NCBI GenBank assembly: GCA_963971225.1
Contig: OZ020267.1
Coordinates: 103,403,392 to 103,467,391 of the forward strand
Direction of reading: 5' to 3'
DNA length: 64,000 nt
Origin: Melieria omissa
Lineage: Eukaryota > Arthropoda > Insecta > Diptera > Ulidiidae
The position numbers were made by a program, and so were the translations under genes. The notes beneath the pieces are model-generated. The model had not been told where the DNA came from. It made no database searches and saw only the letters and a list, made by a program, of their open reading frames with translations. Below, in pieces: positions 1-10,739 of this stretch. Every line of letters begins with the position of its first letter. Position 1 is the stretch's first letter.

Positions 1-374
1 CGCTTGGCTATCAGACAGGATCGCAATTCTCCCATTCCGGTAGTTCCTCGCTAAGTTGAAGTAAGCAAACCTTTCAATAGCGTATATTTCCGCTTGAAAT
101 ATTGTTGTGTGCTTACCCGTGGGTTCCGAGTATCTAGTCCTCGGCCCATATACACCAATCCCGGTACCTTCATCCGTAAAGGATCCATCCGTGTACCAGG
201 TTATCATGTACTGGTTTATCAGATACGTTTCTGATATCCCTACCCAGTTCCGTTTGTTGCTAAGTTCGGTTTTGAATCTCTTGATAAACCTGAACTTCGG
301 TGTGATTGTGTTTCTCGGTATTGCTATCTCTGGATATTGGTTCGTAAGAATATTAAGCTTATTATGGCCCAAGG
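1..374 (-). mobile_element. LINE fragment, RNase H domain (broken, runs off left edge)
   Basis: Read on the minus strand, one open frame continues from about 374 to the window edge. It contains the RNase H hallmarks TWYTDGSFTDEG near 180, FQAEIYAIERFAYF near 90 and ILSDSQA at the edge. These are the first catalytic Asp, the Glu helix and the second Asp of the RNase H found downstream of reverse transcriptase in R1-, I- and LOA-type non-LTR retrotransposons. Only this domain is seen; the reverse transcriptase and the 3' end are absent or outside. The fragment stops where a short TA microsatellite and a mariner relic begin. Confidence 0.8.
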
Positions 375-376
375 TT

Positions 377-402
377 TGTATATATATATATATATATATA
401 TC
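377..402. repeat. (TA)n microsatellite
   Basis: An alternating TA run sits between the LINE fragment and the mariner relic. Confidence 0.9.
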
Positions 403-469
403 GATTGATACTAAGGGGACTCTGCATCATAAAATTAAATGGTTAAGAATTGGTGTACCGAATACTGTT

Positions 470-1103
470 GTGGTCGTACGCCGAACGTTCAGGTCGCCCA
501 AAGAGGTTGTCACGCCAGAAATGGTTGATAAAGTCCATGGAATGATATTGGATGAACGGAGAATTAAACTTTGTGAGCTGGCTGAAGCTGCAGGCATCTC
601 AACTAAGCGGGTACCTCACATTTTGCGTGAATATTTGGACATAAAAAAGCTATCCGCGCAATGGGTGTCGCGATTGCTCATACTCGACTAACGCGTGACG
701 ACTTCAAGGGAGTGTTTGGCGATGTTTATCATGGCTACAGTTTTTTGGGATGCATACAGTGTCATTCACACCGAATACCTTCAAGAGGATAAAACGATTG
801 CTGTTTGATCGATTCGACGCCGATTTAAAGTAAAAACTGCCGCATTTGGCGAATAAAAACCCGGACCAGGGTCACCAGGGCAACGCACCAGCGCACATGT
901 GTGTAGTCGCTATGGCAAAACTCCATCAATTGGGCTGCGAACTGCTAACCCAACCAGTATATTCTCCAGATTTAGTCGCATTTCTTGTTACCCAACCGGA
1001 AGAAATGGCTCGGCGATAAGAGATTTGACTCGAATAAAGAGGTCATCACTGAAACAGATATTTGAGAACCCTGAGCTGAATGGAAACTATGTTGAGAAAT
1101 AAC
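470..1103 (+). pseudogene. Decayed mariner transposase (irritans-like)
   Basis: Broken pieces of a mariner transposase lie in order across changing frames. Positions 480-690 encode a second helix-turn-helix region (RSPKEVVTPEMVDKVHGMIL ... EYLDIKKLSAQWV). Positions 745-800 encode VFWDAYSVIHTEYLQEDKTI around the second catalytic Asp. Positions 885-985 encode NAPAHMCVVAMAKLHQLGCE followed by QPVYSPDL, the third catalytic Asp region. The tail near 1,085-1,100 reads GNYVEK, the usual mariner C-terminus. Stops, frameshifts and a large gap between the first two pieces show it is dead. The segment resembles the irritans/Himar branch, unlike the three mariners further along. Confidence 0.75.
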
Positions 1104-1109
1104 ATCTTT

Positions 1110-1315
1110 TTTTATGTGAAGCGATGTTAAAAAAATGTGTATACCTCTTTATTTGAAACTTACAACATTCAGTTTTATTTATTGGAAAACATACAATATT
1201 TTTTTTATATCCTAAGACTGTAAACTGTTTTAAGGACCAACGAAAAATGCATAATATTTCAGGTATCCACAAAGTGGCATGTACCCATATGGCAACAGGC
1301 AACACCATCACGCTG
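1110..1315. repeat. Fragment of dispersed repeat related to the 46,587-47,102 TTAA element
   Basis: The sequence around TTTGAAACTTA..ATTCAGTTTTATT, the GGACCAACGAAAAATG block and CACAAAGTGGCATGTA..CATATGGCAACA match, diverged, the segments at about 32,210-32,390 and (inverted) 46,590-46,760. No termini are recognisable here. Confidence 0.55.
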
Positions 1316-1512
1316 GCGATGTATGAAAAACCATCGGAACCACTCGACCAGTTGTAGGGCTCTTTTTTTTATCGGCATTTGCATTCCTTGTAATTTACTT
1401 TAGATTTGGTAGCGAATCGATTTTCATGTTGTATTTTCCGGTCGTCACACCTTCGTTTGAGAAAATGTTCTATGTTATGGGGAAACATTTGATCTTCACC
1501 GACGCAATTTCG

Positions 1513-1550
1513 CATAAAATCCGGTAGCACGAATTGAAGAAAATACAGTT
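1513..1550 (+). promoter_or_regulatory. Candidate core promoter of first mucin gene
   Basis: CATAAAA at 1513-1519 is a TATA-like box. ACAGTT at 1545-1550 lies about 30 bp downstream and resembles the arthropod initiator TCAGTT. The coding start at 1606 would leave a 5' leader of about 60 nt. Spacing supports it; the TATA match is imperfect. Confidence 0.45.
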
Positions 1551-1605
1551 GCGCAAGCGATCGCTGTTTGTTTGGTTCGATATCGATTGATTTTAAAATT
1601 CAAAC

Positions 1606-4600
1606 ATGGCCTCCACTCGAAAATGGCAACTTTCCGCGCTGTTGTGTGCCCTATTAGTGATGACGATACAAACATCCCAAGGACTGGTAAATATGGCAGC
1701 GAAAATTTTTGTACACGAATTGAATTGTTCAACTTTGCTCCATGAGATTTTAACGCATGGAATGCAATTTCTGATCGAAGAACAACCTTCTTTTTATTTC
1801 CATAAAAACATTGAAGGAAAAAGAGGACTTAGATCACCTTGCAAATATATTGGAAACCGAAAAAGAAATTGGTCCTGAAACGAATGCAGCCGCCGTTGAA
1901 CACAACGCTTGGGTCGCGAAATTGAAAAAATTATTCACAGCCGATAAGTCAGAATTTGATAAAACGATAAAAGAATATGAGGAGTTTGTGAGGGCGCGTG
2001 CTGATCGCCGAAAACTTGTGCGACAATTGCTCGGTTCTCTTTTAAAGTATAAGGAAAATTCGACACTACCTGAAAATTTAAAAGCAACAATCGAGGAGCA
2101 AATTGAACAACTACAAAAACATCTTTTCGATGGAAGTCTTGCAGACATGAATAGAATAACTGATGAAGCTTTTAAAACTGTAGCGGCAATAGAAACATTG
2201 TCAACTACAACGACAGTAATTGCAACAACACTACCCACTACTTCGACGACCCTAGAACCAATAGTCAACGATTTTATACGACAAGCTTCAAATATATTGG
2301 AAAACCAAGTAAAGAAGCCACTGGTGGAACTTTTAAATGATTTGAAAATTAGTGATTTAGAAAATTTGTTAAAAGAGTTAAAAACAGTTGTATCGGATTC
2401 CGTTAGCATGGTTTGTAATTGTCCGGTCCCAGAAACTCCTGGAAGCTTAACTTCTTCCACATCAACTAATGATGCCATTGACAAACTTATAGAAAATCTT
2501 ATACAAGTTATAACTAAAGGAATTGAATTAACTAAAGTCCCCTTGACATCAACTGACTATGACAGGTGCTTGACTTTTTTCGAAATATTTTTGGAGAATA
2601 GCATTTTGAATTTCGCAATTGAGATTCAGAAAAGACGGTGTAATAGTACAACTACAACAACTACACCAACTACAACAACTACACCAACTACGACAACTAC
2701 ACCAACTACAACAACTACGACAACTACACCAACTACGACAACTACACCAACTACGACAACTACCCCAACTACGACAACTACACCAACTACACCAACTACG
2801 ACAACTACACCAACTACAACAACTACACCAACTACAACAACTACACCAACTACGACAACTACACCAACTACGACAACTACACCAACTACGACAACTACAA
2901 CAACTACACCAACTACAACAACTACACCAACTACAACAACTACACCAACTACAACAACTACTCCAACTACAACAACTACACCAACTACAACAACTACAAC
3001 AACTACTCCAACTACAACAACTACACCAACTACGACAACTACACCAACTACGACAACTACACCAACCACGACAACATCATCAACAACAGCAATTAGCCAT
3101 TCACCTACTTCGCCAATAGTAGAAATTTCACTCGATGCATTTTTACGTCTTATGGAGGAGTTTTTCGAAAGAGTGAAAGACAATATGAAGAAAGCCGTGG
3201 AAGACATTTTGAATGCTTTGGAAAATGGGGATTTAGAAAAGTTGCATAAAGATTTACAAGCAGGAGTATTGGATTACATTAACAAGATTTTCGGTTGCAC
3301 CATCCCTCAAACACCTTGGAACAATACTGATTGCTCATCTCCTACTGAATGTTTAGATGATATTATCAATCACTTAGGAAATGAAATAACAAACGGACTG
3401 GCCACAAGTGCCACACCCATATCACAAAAAGAGTTTGACAAGTTCTTGGCTTATCTGAAAATTCTTCTGGACAACATCGCTATGAGGTTTAAACTGGCGA
3501 TGCACGAACAATCAAAGAGAACTACGACGACCATACAAACAACAACAACAGCAATTGCAACTACGTCGCCGCAATATTCATCGCCAGTACAAGGAACTTC
3601 ACTCGATTCATTTTTACAACGTATGGAGGAGTTTTTCGAAAGAGTGAAAGACAATATGAAGAAAGTCGTGAAAGACATTTTGAATGCTTTGGAAAAAGGG
3701 GATTTAGAAAAGTTGTTTAAAGATTTACAAGCAGGAGTATTGGATTACATTAGCAAGATTTTCGGTTGTACCATCCCTCAAACCCCTTGGAACAATACTG
3801 ATTCCTCATCTCCTACTGAATGTTTAGATGATATTATCAATCACTTAGGAAATGAAATAACAAACGGACTGGCCGCAAATGCCACACCCATATCACAAAA
3901 AGAGTTTGACAAGTTCTTGGCTTATCTGAAAATTCTTCTGGACAATATCGCTATGAGGTTTAAACTGGCGATACAGAAAGAAAAAGAGAGAACTACGACG
4001 ACCATACAAACAACAACAACAGCAATTGCAACTATGGCGCCGACAACAAGTGGAGTTCCAATTGATTCATTAAAACAAATTTTGGAAAAGTTTTTCAAAG
4101 CAATGGAAGACGAAATAAAGAAAGCTGCGAACATGGTGGATGCTTCGACAATGGCTGATTTAGAAAAGTTGTTAGACGATTTTAAAGCAACTGTATTGGA
4201 TTTGGTTAACAAATTGTTTCATACCAATATCCACGAAACCCCTAATGGCCCATCTTCTACGATTGCAGACTTTATGAAAAAGCTTATACAAGATATAATT
4301 AATGGACTTACCTCAGCTCACGCACCCATAACATCAGTTGACCTTGACAAATTTTTGACTGAACTGCAAATTCTTCTGGACAATCTTGCTTTGAAAGTGC
4401 AAACTATAATTCAGGATAATATGAATCGGACAACAGCGCAACCAACTAAACCACCTACTACTACTACTACACCTACTACTACTACTACACCTACTACTAC
4501 TACTACTACTACACCTACTACTACTACCAAACGTACTACTACTACCAAACGTACTACTACTACCAAACGTACTACTACCACAAAAAAAACTACAACTAAA

Positions 4601-4705
4601 AAGCCTACAACCGTAATATCAGATTACGATATAGATGCTTTAATTAAAAAAATAATTGAAAATGCAAACTCGATTGGTGGTCAGATTGGACAGATTAGTC
4701 GATAA
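1606..4705 (+). CDS. Secreted Thr-rich mucin, glue-like (two exons)
   Basis: Exon 1 is 1606-1686 and exon 2 is 1817-4705, joined across a 130-bp GT..AG intron in phase 0; 989 aa. Exon 1 is a signal peptide ([20 protein letters not shown], cleavage near TSQG). Exon 2 starts with a charged helical domain of about 130 residues shared with the next gene. Then come four copies of a helical module of about 125 residues (A about 2256-2640, B 3112-3520, C 3587-3997, D 4049-4431). They are separated by Thr-rich linkers, the longest a PTTTTT tract at 2646-3080, with TTTTKR repeats near 4,520-4,580. Modules A-C keep a Cys near a P-x-TP motif; D has lost it. Dense Thr implies heavy O-glycosylation and secretion. 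Larval salivary glue or a gut/salivary mucin are candidate roles (inference); no chitin-binding domain is visible. The continuous antisense frames here are low-complexity shadows. Confidence 0.85.
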
Positions 4706-4806
4706 CATTACTTTTAAGTTAAAAAGATTTGCGAGCCTGTCTAAAGAATCATTGCAAGCAACTTGAAAATCACACATCGTATCTCCATTTAAATACCTTA
4801 CTACAC

Positions 4807-4812
4807 AATAAA
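4807..4812 (+). terminator. Polyadenylation signal of first mucin gene
   Basis: AATAAA lies about 100 bp after the stop codon of the 989-aa mucin gene. Confidence 0.6.
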
Positions 4813-4973
4813 TGAAGAAAAATGTATATACAATGTTATTCGTGGGGCTACAATTTATGAACGGGTCTGTGGAGACTGAACAACTCGATCGTCGTATTCC
4901 CTTGATACCGATTTGAGATTCTGTTGGATGTTGGTTTCCTAATAGCATCGATATCAGTGTGGTTTGAGTTTAA

Positions 4974-5177
4974 CACTAGAAAGAAAGCAAGTTTTCCATA
5001 CTAACAAAGACTTCATATCATATTCGCTGATATCTCGAAAAGTAAAAGTTGGCTAATAAAAATTCAAAATTTTTCACTATCAAAAAAATGAAAGCCAAAG
5101 TTGAAAGAAATACTAAAGAAAATGCAGATACTTAAAAATTAAAAATAGTCAAAATGACTGCAATGGTCTTTCTAGTG
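4974..5177. mobile_element. TTAA MITE, CACTAGAAAG family, copy 1
   Basis: The 204-bp segment begins CACTAGAAAGA after TTAA (4970-4973) and ends TCTTTCTAGTG before TTGA (5178-5181, a one-base decay of TTAA). There is no coding capacity. Two relatives lie at 32,778-33,016 and about 53,110-53,258. TTAA duplication is the mark of piggyBac-type insertion, so this is a probable piggyBac-mobilised MITE. Confidence 0.7.
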
Positions 5178-5181
5178 TTGA

Positions 5182-6368
5182 GCTTAAAATCGTATCTACA
5201 GTTTCCACCACCGATATTTCATTATCGACAATTCTCGGCCACGGCATAAAATCCACTAGGCTGCGAATGTAGTTAGGTTTCAAATTCAACGTGAAACATT
5301 GTCGTTGCCCTATAAAATTGTCTTCAAATTTGCTTCCTAACCGAACAACACTATACAGCTTATATGTTATTGTTGTTATGTTTTAAATCACATCGATTCA
5401 AACTTGTGAAGGGTGTTTTTTGTAGAGGTGTAGAACTTTAAAATGAAATCAAATACTGAGATAACATAATTTCAAACTGTAATCTGACTTTATTAGAAAG
5501 ATAATTTCATGCCATTGGTGATAGTGGTGGCGGTGTTCCGAACTCAGCATTACGTCCATGATAATTTCTAGTCGAATCTACACGTTCGCTCGAACCGCTG
5601 GGCGTTGAAGGTTACATACCTGAAAGCGGTCACGTCCGATCAGTAACTGCATCAAAACGTAACTCACTGTTTCAGGTTCGCGGCTCGTTCACTTGAACAT
5701 GTTCGAAATTAGACAGCGCTCTTGGTCATCGGTCATCAAGCTGCGTCTTCGCGCCCAAGCAGTGTGATTCGTTTACCAGAATATCGATATCGATGGGTAT
5801 CGTTTCTGCAGGAAAGCACCTCGGAGCACTGTCACTTTTTTGATGTTGTAGCATGTAAGCTACCTGCGACTCAGTTCCATATGTCGCCTCATGCCCACAT
5901 ATCGAATTACTGGTTTTGAGTCGATGTTGCAGCGAAACATCAGCGATGAAACCAATGTCGAAGATACTTTGACTTCAGGCAAAAAAAAATACCAAAACAG
6001 CGACAATTTGAATGTCTTTAAAGTATCTTCAGAATTGATTAATAGTGTCAAGCCTTGGCCAGACAGTTTTCAGTTTTAAAGATGTAGAGACCATGTATGT
6101 TTCAGAATTTTTTCGTCACCCGGAACAACCATGACGATGTTATAAAATAACCAACCGAAAGTGCCGAAACCCGTACGAAACTGCATCGTTTAGTCCGATT
6201 CTTTTTTGACCAAAACGAATGCTTTACGTTTTGCTTTTTAGGCGATGTGAATTGCAATTATTAGGTAAATTTTGTGATTTTCACACTGGTCCACGTCAAC
6301 TTCATGCACGCGTAATAGCTTTTCTGCCAGCATGAGCGTTAAATGCAATTGGTCTCGCTCGAGTCGTG
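5182..6368. other. Intergenic, no gene recognised
   Basis: This stretch lies between the two mucin genes. Short open frames near 5,722-6,079 have no recognisable domain. The segment before 6,360 presumably carries regulatory DNA of the second mucin gene. Confidence 0.5.
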
Positions 6369-6375
6369 TATAAAA
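6369..6375 (+). promoter_or_regulatory. TATA box of second mucin gene
   Basis: TATAAAA lies 62 bp upstream of the start codon at 6431. A transcription start about 30 bp downstream would give a leader of about 30 nt, typical of strongly expressed fly secretory genes. Confidence 0.7.
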
Positions 6376-6430
6376 GCCATACACATATATCGCAGAAGTT
6401 ATAGTTTGCTTTGTGTGATTACGGTACGCT

Positions 6431-7628
6431 ATGGGCCAGCTTGTTGGGAGAACGACTACGATAGATTGGTCCTTGTTGCTGTTCGCCTTTACACTGTTGC
6501 TGATGGCAGTTGAACCAGTTTACGGCGCATTTAAGGTGAATATAAGAGTAGACAAAGAAATTGCGCGATTTTTTACGTAATATTTGCACAAATTCTGTAC
6601 AGCATGTGAAGAAAGATTTAGATTTACAAAAGGTCGTTGATGCACTTGAACGCCATACCTACATTCCGAATGCGTCTTCACCAGGCGACCTTGAGATGAA
6701 TGAGTGGCGTTTAAAATTGAAGGAATACGTTAATGGTTCGGGTCCGGATACTATCATTGCAGACTATTTAAAATATTTCAAAGAACTGGAAGACGTGAAT
6801 AAGCAAATTACAAAAGCCTTGATTATTGCTGCTGATTTGATTAAAAAAGATAACTTATTACCAGAACATGGACAGGCACTAAAGGACGCAGCCAATAAAC
6901 TTTACACCATGAGCAAGGGAACTCTTCAACAAAAGAAAGATGCGTTACGTGTTATAGCGGAAGTTTTAATGACAATTCTCACTTTTACGACTACTGCACC
7001 GCCACCTCCTACAACAGTTCCACCACCACCTCCTACAACAGTTCCAACGCCTCCTCCCACAACAGTTCCACCACCACCTCCCACAACAGTTCCAACGCCT
7101 CCTCCCACAACAGTTCCAACGCCTCCTCCCACAACCGTTCCACCACCACCTCCCACAACAGTTCCAACGCCTCCTCCCACAACAGTTCCACCACCACCTC
7201 CCACAACAGTTCCAACGCCTCCTCCCACAACAGTTCCACCACCACCTCCCACAACAGTTCCAACGCCTCCTCCCACAACAGTTCCACCACCACCTCCCAC
7301 AACAGTTCCAACGCCTCCTCCCACAACAGTTCCAGCGTCTTCTCCCACAACAGTTCCAACGTCTTCTCCCACAACAGTTCCAGCGTCTTCTCCCACAACA
7401 GTTCCAGCGTCTTCTCCCACAACAGTTGCAACGTCACCTCTTGCGACAGATATAATTAGTTTGGCGACGATATCACCAACCTATTGCCCTGATCTATCAA
7501 ACCCCAATGTGGTTGTTATCGATATTGAGAAATTTATAAAAATGTTGGAGGTCTACGTAAGACTAACTGAGGAAAATGAAAATTATGTTGATGAGGATGC
7601 TGATGAGGATGCTGATGATTATTATTAA
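6431..7628 (+). CDS. Secreted Pro/Thr-rich mucin, glue-like paralogue (two exons)
   Basis: Exon 1 is 6431-6535 and exon 2 is 6603-7628; the 67-bp intron is GT..AG, phase 0; 376 aa. Exon 1 is the signal peptide (hydrophobic LLLFAFTLLLMAV, cleavage near VYG-A). Exon 2 opens with HVKKDLDLQKVVDALE and then a helical domain matching the first mucin (NEWRLKLKEY here, [10 protein letters not shown] there; LLPEHGQALK against [10 protein letters not shown]). Next are about 18 units of an 8-residue repeat, PPPPTTVP/TPPPTTVP changing to ASSPTTVP, coded by a 24-bp DNA repeat (about 7009-7440). The tail has one Cys, a short piece resembling the start of the first gene's module (VVVIDIEKFIKMLEVYVRL) and an acidic DEDADEDADDYY end. 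Matching intron position, phase and N-terminal domain show tandem duplication from a common ancestor. Function is unknown; a secreted glue or coat mucin is inferred. Confidence 0.85.
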
Positions 7629-7700
7629 AACACATGTAAAGATATAATTCATACTTAAGTCAAATTTGTTAAGGGACACCGCTATGATGAAAATATTAAG

Positions 7701-7706
7701 AATAAA
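7701..7706 (+). terminator. Polyadenylation signal of second mucin gene
   Basis: AATAAA lies 73 bp after the stop codon of the second mucin gene. Confidence 0.6.
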
Positions 7707-8289
7707 TTTACTGATGTTCACCAAACTACGATCGTCTGGTTTATGAAGGCAGTCCTACTTCATATAAAGATGTTTCAAAATTAAAGGCGAAGCTAATATC
7801 CCACGGAGGTGGGGTTCATTGATTGTTTGAGTCCTGATTATGTACGTTAATAATACAGCCCGCATGACGGTGTGAAATGAACTAAAAAGAGTAGAAAAAT
7901 AAATTCAATTAAGTATTATTTAAGTTTAGCAGTGTTTATTTAAAAAATATCAGCCGACTCTGTCAGAGTGGCGCAGTTACACGCCTGGCTTTTTCTCTCA
8001 GAGGGACTCGATGTCAATAGGTGAAAAATATTCATGTTTACAAAGCATTAATGCTGCCGTTTAGCTGACCTCGTCTATGTGTTCGGGGCATAAAATTGCA
8101 GCTCTGCATTGTGTTCTGGTTTCGGACGTCAGTGGTTGTGTTGCTGTGGCGGTCAATATCAAACCTCGTCCTAAAGTCAGAAGAATGTCGGCCATTTTGT
8201 TTATCGTGATACTAAACGCAAAAAAGAAAATTGTTTACTGTGTATTAAATTCTATGCATTGATTGAGAAATTCATCCATTAGATTAAAA
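7707..8289. other. Intergenic, nothing recognised
   Basis: Unremarkable AT-rich sequence; short open frames show no domain. Confidence 0.5.
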
Positions 8290-8291
8290 TA

Positions 8292-9052
8292 TCAGGTGTA
8301 CAACTTTGCTTCCGTCGTTTTCCGATAGGTGGCTGTACCGGCTGAGGCTGGTTGAAATACATAGATGGTAATGCCTTTAAAGTGAGTGTGGACAGTGCCT
8401 AACGAATTGTCATCGCCGTTTCAGTGACAGTTGTTCTTGTTTTCGTATTATTCACGCTCGAAAATGTCCGTTTATGTGCCCAATTCTCGCCATTTGCGGG
8501 AAGTTTTACTTTTCTGTTACAATTCGAAAAAAAATGCAGCTGAAGCGCATCGAATGCTCTCAGAAACTTACGGTGATGCTGCTCTGAGTGTAAGAACGTG
8601 TCGGGAGTGGTTTCAACGTTTTAAAAATGGATGAACAGCGGCCACAATATCAAGAGCGACATGACAAAGTCATCCTCCAACACAACAATGCTCGGCCTCA
8701 CGTCGCAAAAGTGGTCAAAAAGTACCTGGAAACGCTGAAATGGGAAGTCTTGCCCCACCCGCCGTATTCCCCAGATGTCGCCCCTTCTGACTTCCACCTA
8801 TTCCGTTCGATGGCACACGGCCTGGCAGATCAACATTTTCAATCCTTCGAAGAATTGGAAAAATGGATTGCTTCATGGATAGCGTCAAAAGAGGAGTCCT
8901 TTTTTCGAGCCGGGATCCGAAAATTGCCGGAAAGATGGGAGAAAGTTGTCGCTAGCGACGGACAATACTTTGAATAATACATCTGTAAGCACTTTTTCGC
9001 AATAAAGCTTTTAATTTTGGAAAAAACGGCGGAAGCAAAGTTGTACACCTGA
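8292..9052 (+). mobile_element. mariner deletion derivative, copy 1 (both ends intact)
   Basis: The 761-bp element is flanked by TA (8290-8291, 9053-9054). Its inverted ends start TCAGGTGTACAACTTTGC. The transposase starts at 8464 (MSVYVPNSRHLREVLLF...) with the first helix-turn-helix, breaks at about 8625, and resumes at QRPQYQERHDKVILQHNNAR then HPPYSPDVAPSDFH (third catalytic Asp), ending VVASDGQYFE. About 600 bp encoding the middle, including the first two catalytic Asp residues, is missing compared with the usual length of about 345 aa. The deletion also shifts frame, so no active protein is made. The sequence fits the mauritiana/mellifera side of mariner. It could move only if transposase is supplied from elsewhere. 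Confidence 0.9.
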
Positions 9053-9420
9053 TAAATATGAACAATTTATTGGTTATTTGGGGTTAAAGTATATTTGCAT
9101 TGATTTCAGTTAAAAACCTGATTGGCATTTTTTTCAGTTTATCTGAATGTGATTGAAAACTTGCGTAATAACTTATTGCGTATTAGTTATTAAGTTTATA
9201 TAAAATAATTATAATACAGCAAGCATTGTTAAAGTTTTTATACAGTTAAGTATTTGCTGAAGGACTCACTAATTATTCACAAATGTTATTATTTTCTAAA
9301 AATTAGTCATTTGCCAATGCTATAACTATTAATAACTAATAACTAAAACTAATTGATAATTAGTTCTAGGTTAGTTGCCAATAAAAGCTAATTAATAATT
9401 AGTTCGTAATAATTAATTGA

Positions 9421-9732
9421 TTGGCACGACAGCCCGCTTACGCGAGACTAAGGCCTAGCTTCCCGCAACCACCCGTGTTGTGCGTGTGAATTTTGTACGC
9501 GGGTGGAAGGGACCTACAGTTTTATGCCGGTTCCGAACGGCAGGTTGGGAGCTTTTTCATAGGCAATTTTTACTCTCAGAGGTTTGCCATTTCCAGCTGA
9601 GAGGACAGCCACCGAAAGAGAAAACGAGTTTCCCGTTATTTTTTTTAGGTGTTACTACATGCAGAATTCGATCTTGCGTCGCTCTGCATGCGACTCGCTG
9701 GACCGCGCACTAACCAACTGAGCCACGGCGAA
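9421..9732 (-). mobile_element. tRNA-derived SINE, copy 1
   Basis: Read on the minus strand it begins with a tRNA-like head, TGGCTCAGTTGGTTAGTGCG (box A type) near 9,725-9,700 and GATCGAATTC (box B type) near 9,672. A body follows with ATGGCAAACCTCTGAGAG. The conserved tail is GCCGTTCGGAACCGGC, a small hairpin, followed by ATAAAACTGTAGGTCCC. The tail is shared with the SINE at 62,812 and, diverged, with that at 38,640. AATTAGTTCGTA flanks both sides, but the host repeat also contains that word, so the duplication is not certain. Confidence 0.75.
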
Positions 9733-10334
9733 TTAGTTCGTAGTAGTTATTATTATTGAATAACTAGTACTTTTAATATTAATGAATAATTTATAGCTAA
9801 TTGCTTATTAATTTTTAGTTAGTTTATAAGCTTGTTAGTACACCAGTTGATAATTAGCTCTGAATTAGTAATTAAGACTAAATAATAATTAGTTAGTAGT
9901 TATTATTATTACCGAATAATTAGTTATTTCATATTGTTACGGTTAATAACTAATTGCAATTTTGTTTCTAATTAGTTAGTATCTAAATCTTAGTTCGTAG
10001 TTATTGCTAACAAATAACTAAAACCAATTGATAATTAGTTCTTTACTAATAACTAAGACTAATTAATAATTAGTTCGTAGTTATTATTACCGAATAATTA
10101 GTTATTTTATATAATTACCGTTAATAACTAATTGCAATTTTGTTTTTAATTAGTTAGTATCTAAGACTAATTGATAATTCATTGATAATTATAGCTAACA
10201 AATAATTAAGATCAGGTGATAAGTTGTTTTAGTTTTTAGTTAGTTAGTAACTATAACCGATAACCATTAGTTCTTTGTTTAACCACTAACCATTAGTTTG
10301 TAACTAAGAAAAATTGATAATTACTTCATAGTAT

Positions 10335-10739
10335 TGTTACGAATACTAAGTCTAGTGGGCTAGTACGTATCACTGGATTGTGCAATTTGAAAATGAAACA
10401 ACTTTGTTTATTCGAACGCAGCCAATTAAAAACCAACAGTCACTTTATTATTCACAGTTTACACTATACTGTTCGTACACTTAAGTATTTGCTTAATTAC
10501 TCCGTGTGGCAACTTTACTTGTCAAAACCATACTGACTCGCTGCGCCGCACCCGACTGCCTTTTATACCTGTCCGGCCATCGCGCAGATCGTTCTCGCAA
10601 TTTCCCGAGTGGACTAAAGGTTTCCATGATGATCGCGACCATCGTTGCCAGATTGGACTAAAAGTTATTATCGCGGCCGTCGTTGCCAGATTGAATTATA
10701 GTACGGCGCGTAGCGGCAGGGTTGCTTTGCACAGCGACA
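10335..10739 (-). mobile_element. Probable solo LTR (minus strand)
   Basis: The segment is GC-richer than the AT field around it. On the minus strand it has GTATAAAAGG (about 10,570) as a TATA box and AATAATAAAG (about 10,450) as a polyadenylation signal downstream. It ends CGTAACA at 10335 and begins TGTCGCTG at 10739, the TG..CA ends of an LTR. No flanking retroelement genes are present. I could not find a matching target duplication, so the exact ends are uncertain. Confidence 0.55.

Noticed and set aside
107..691. 194-codon plus-strand frame
   Set aside because: A chimera of antisense LINE RNase H, a TA run and mariner relic; only its last third reads as a mariner piece.
2626..3207. Open antisense frame of V/G repeats across the first mucin
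   Set aside because: It mirrors the ACAACTACACC repeat; low-complexity repeats keep several frames open.
6926..7437. Antisense frames (GGGVGTVV and LWEEALEL repeats) over the second mucin
   Set aside because: Produced by the 24-bp DNA repeat; no start, signal or domain.
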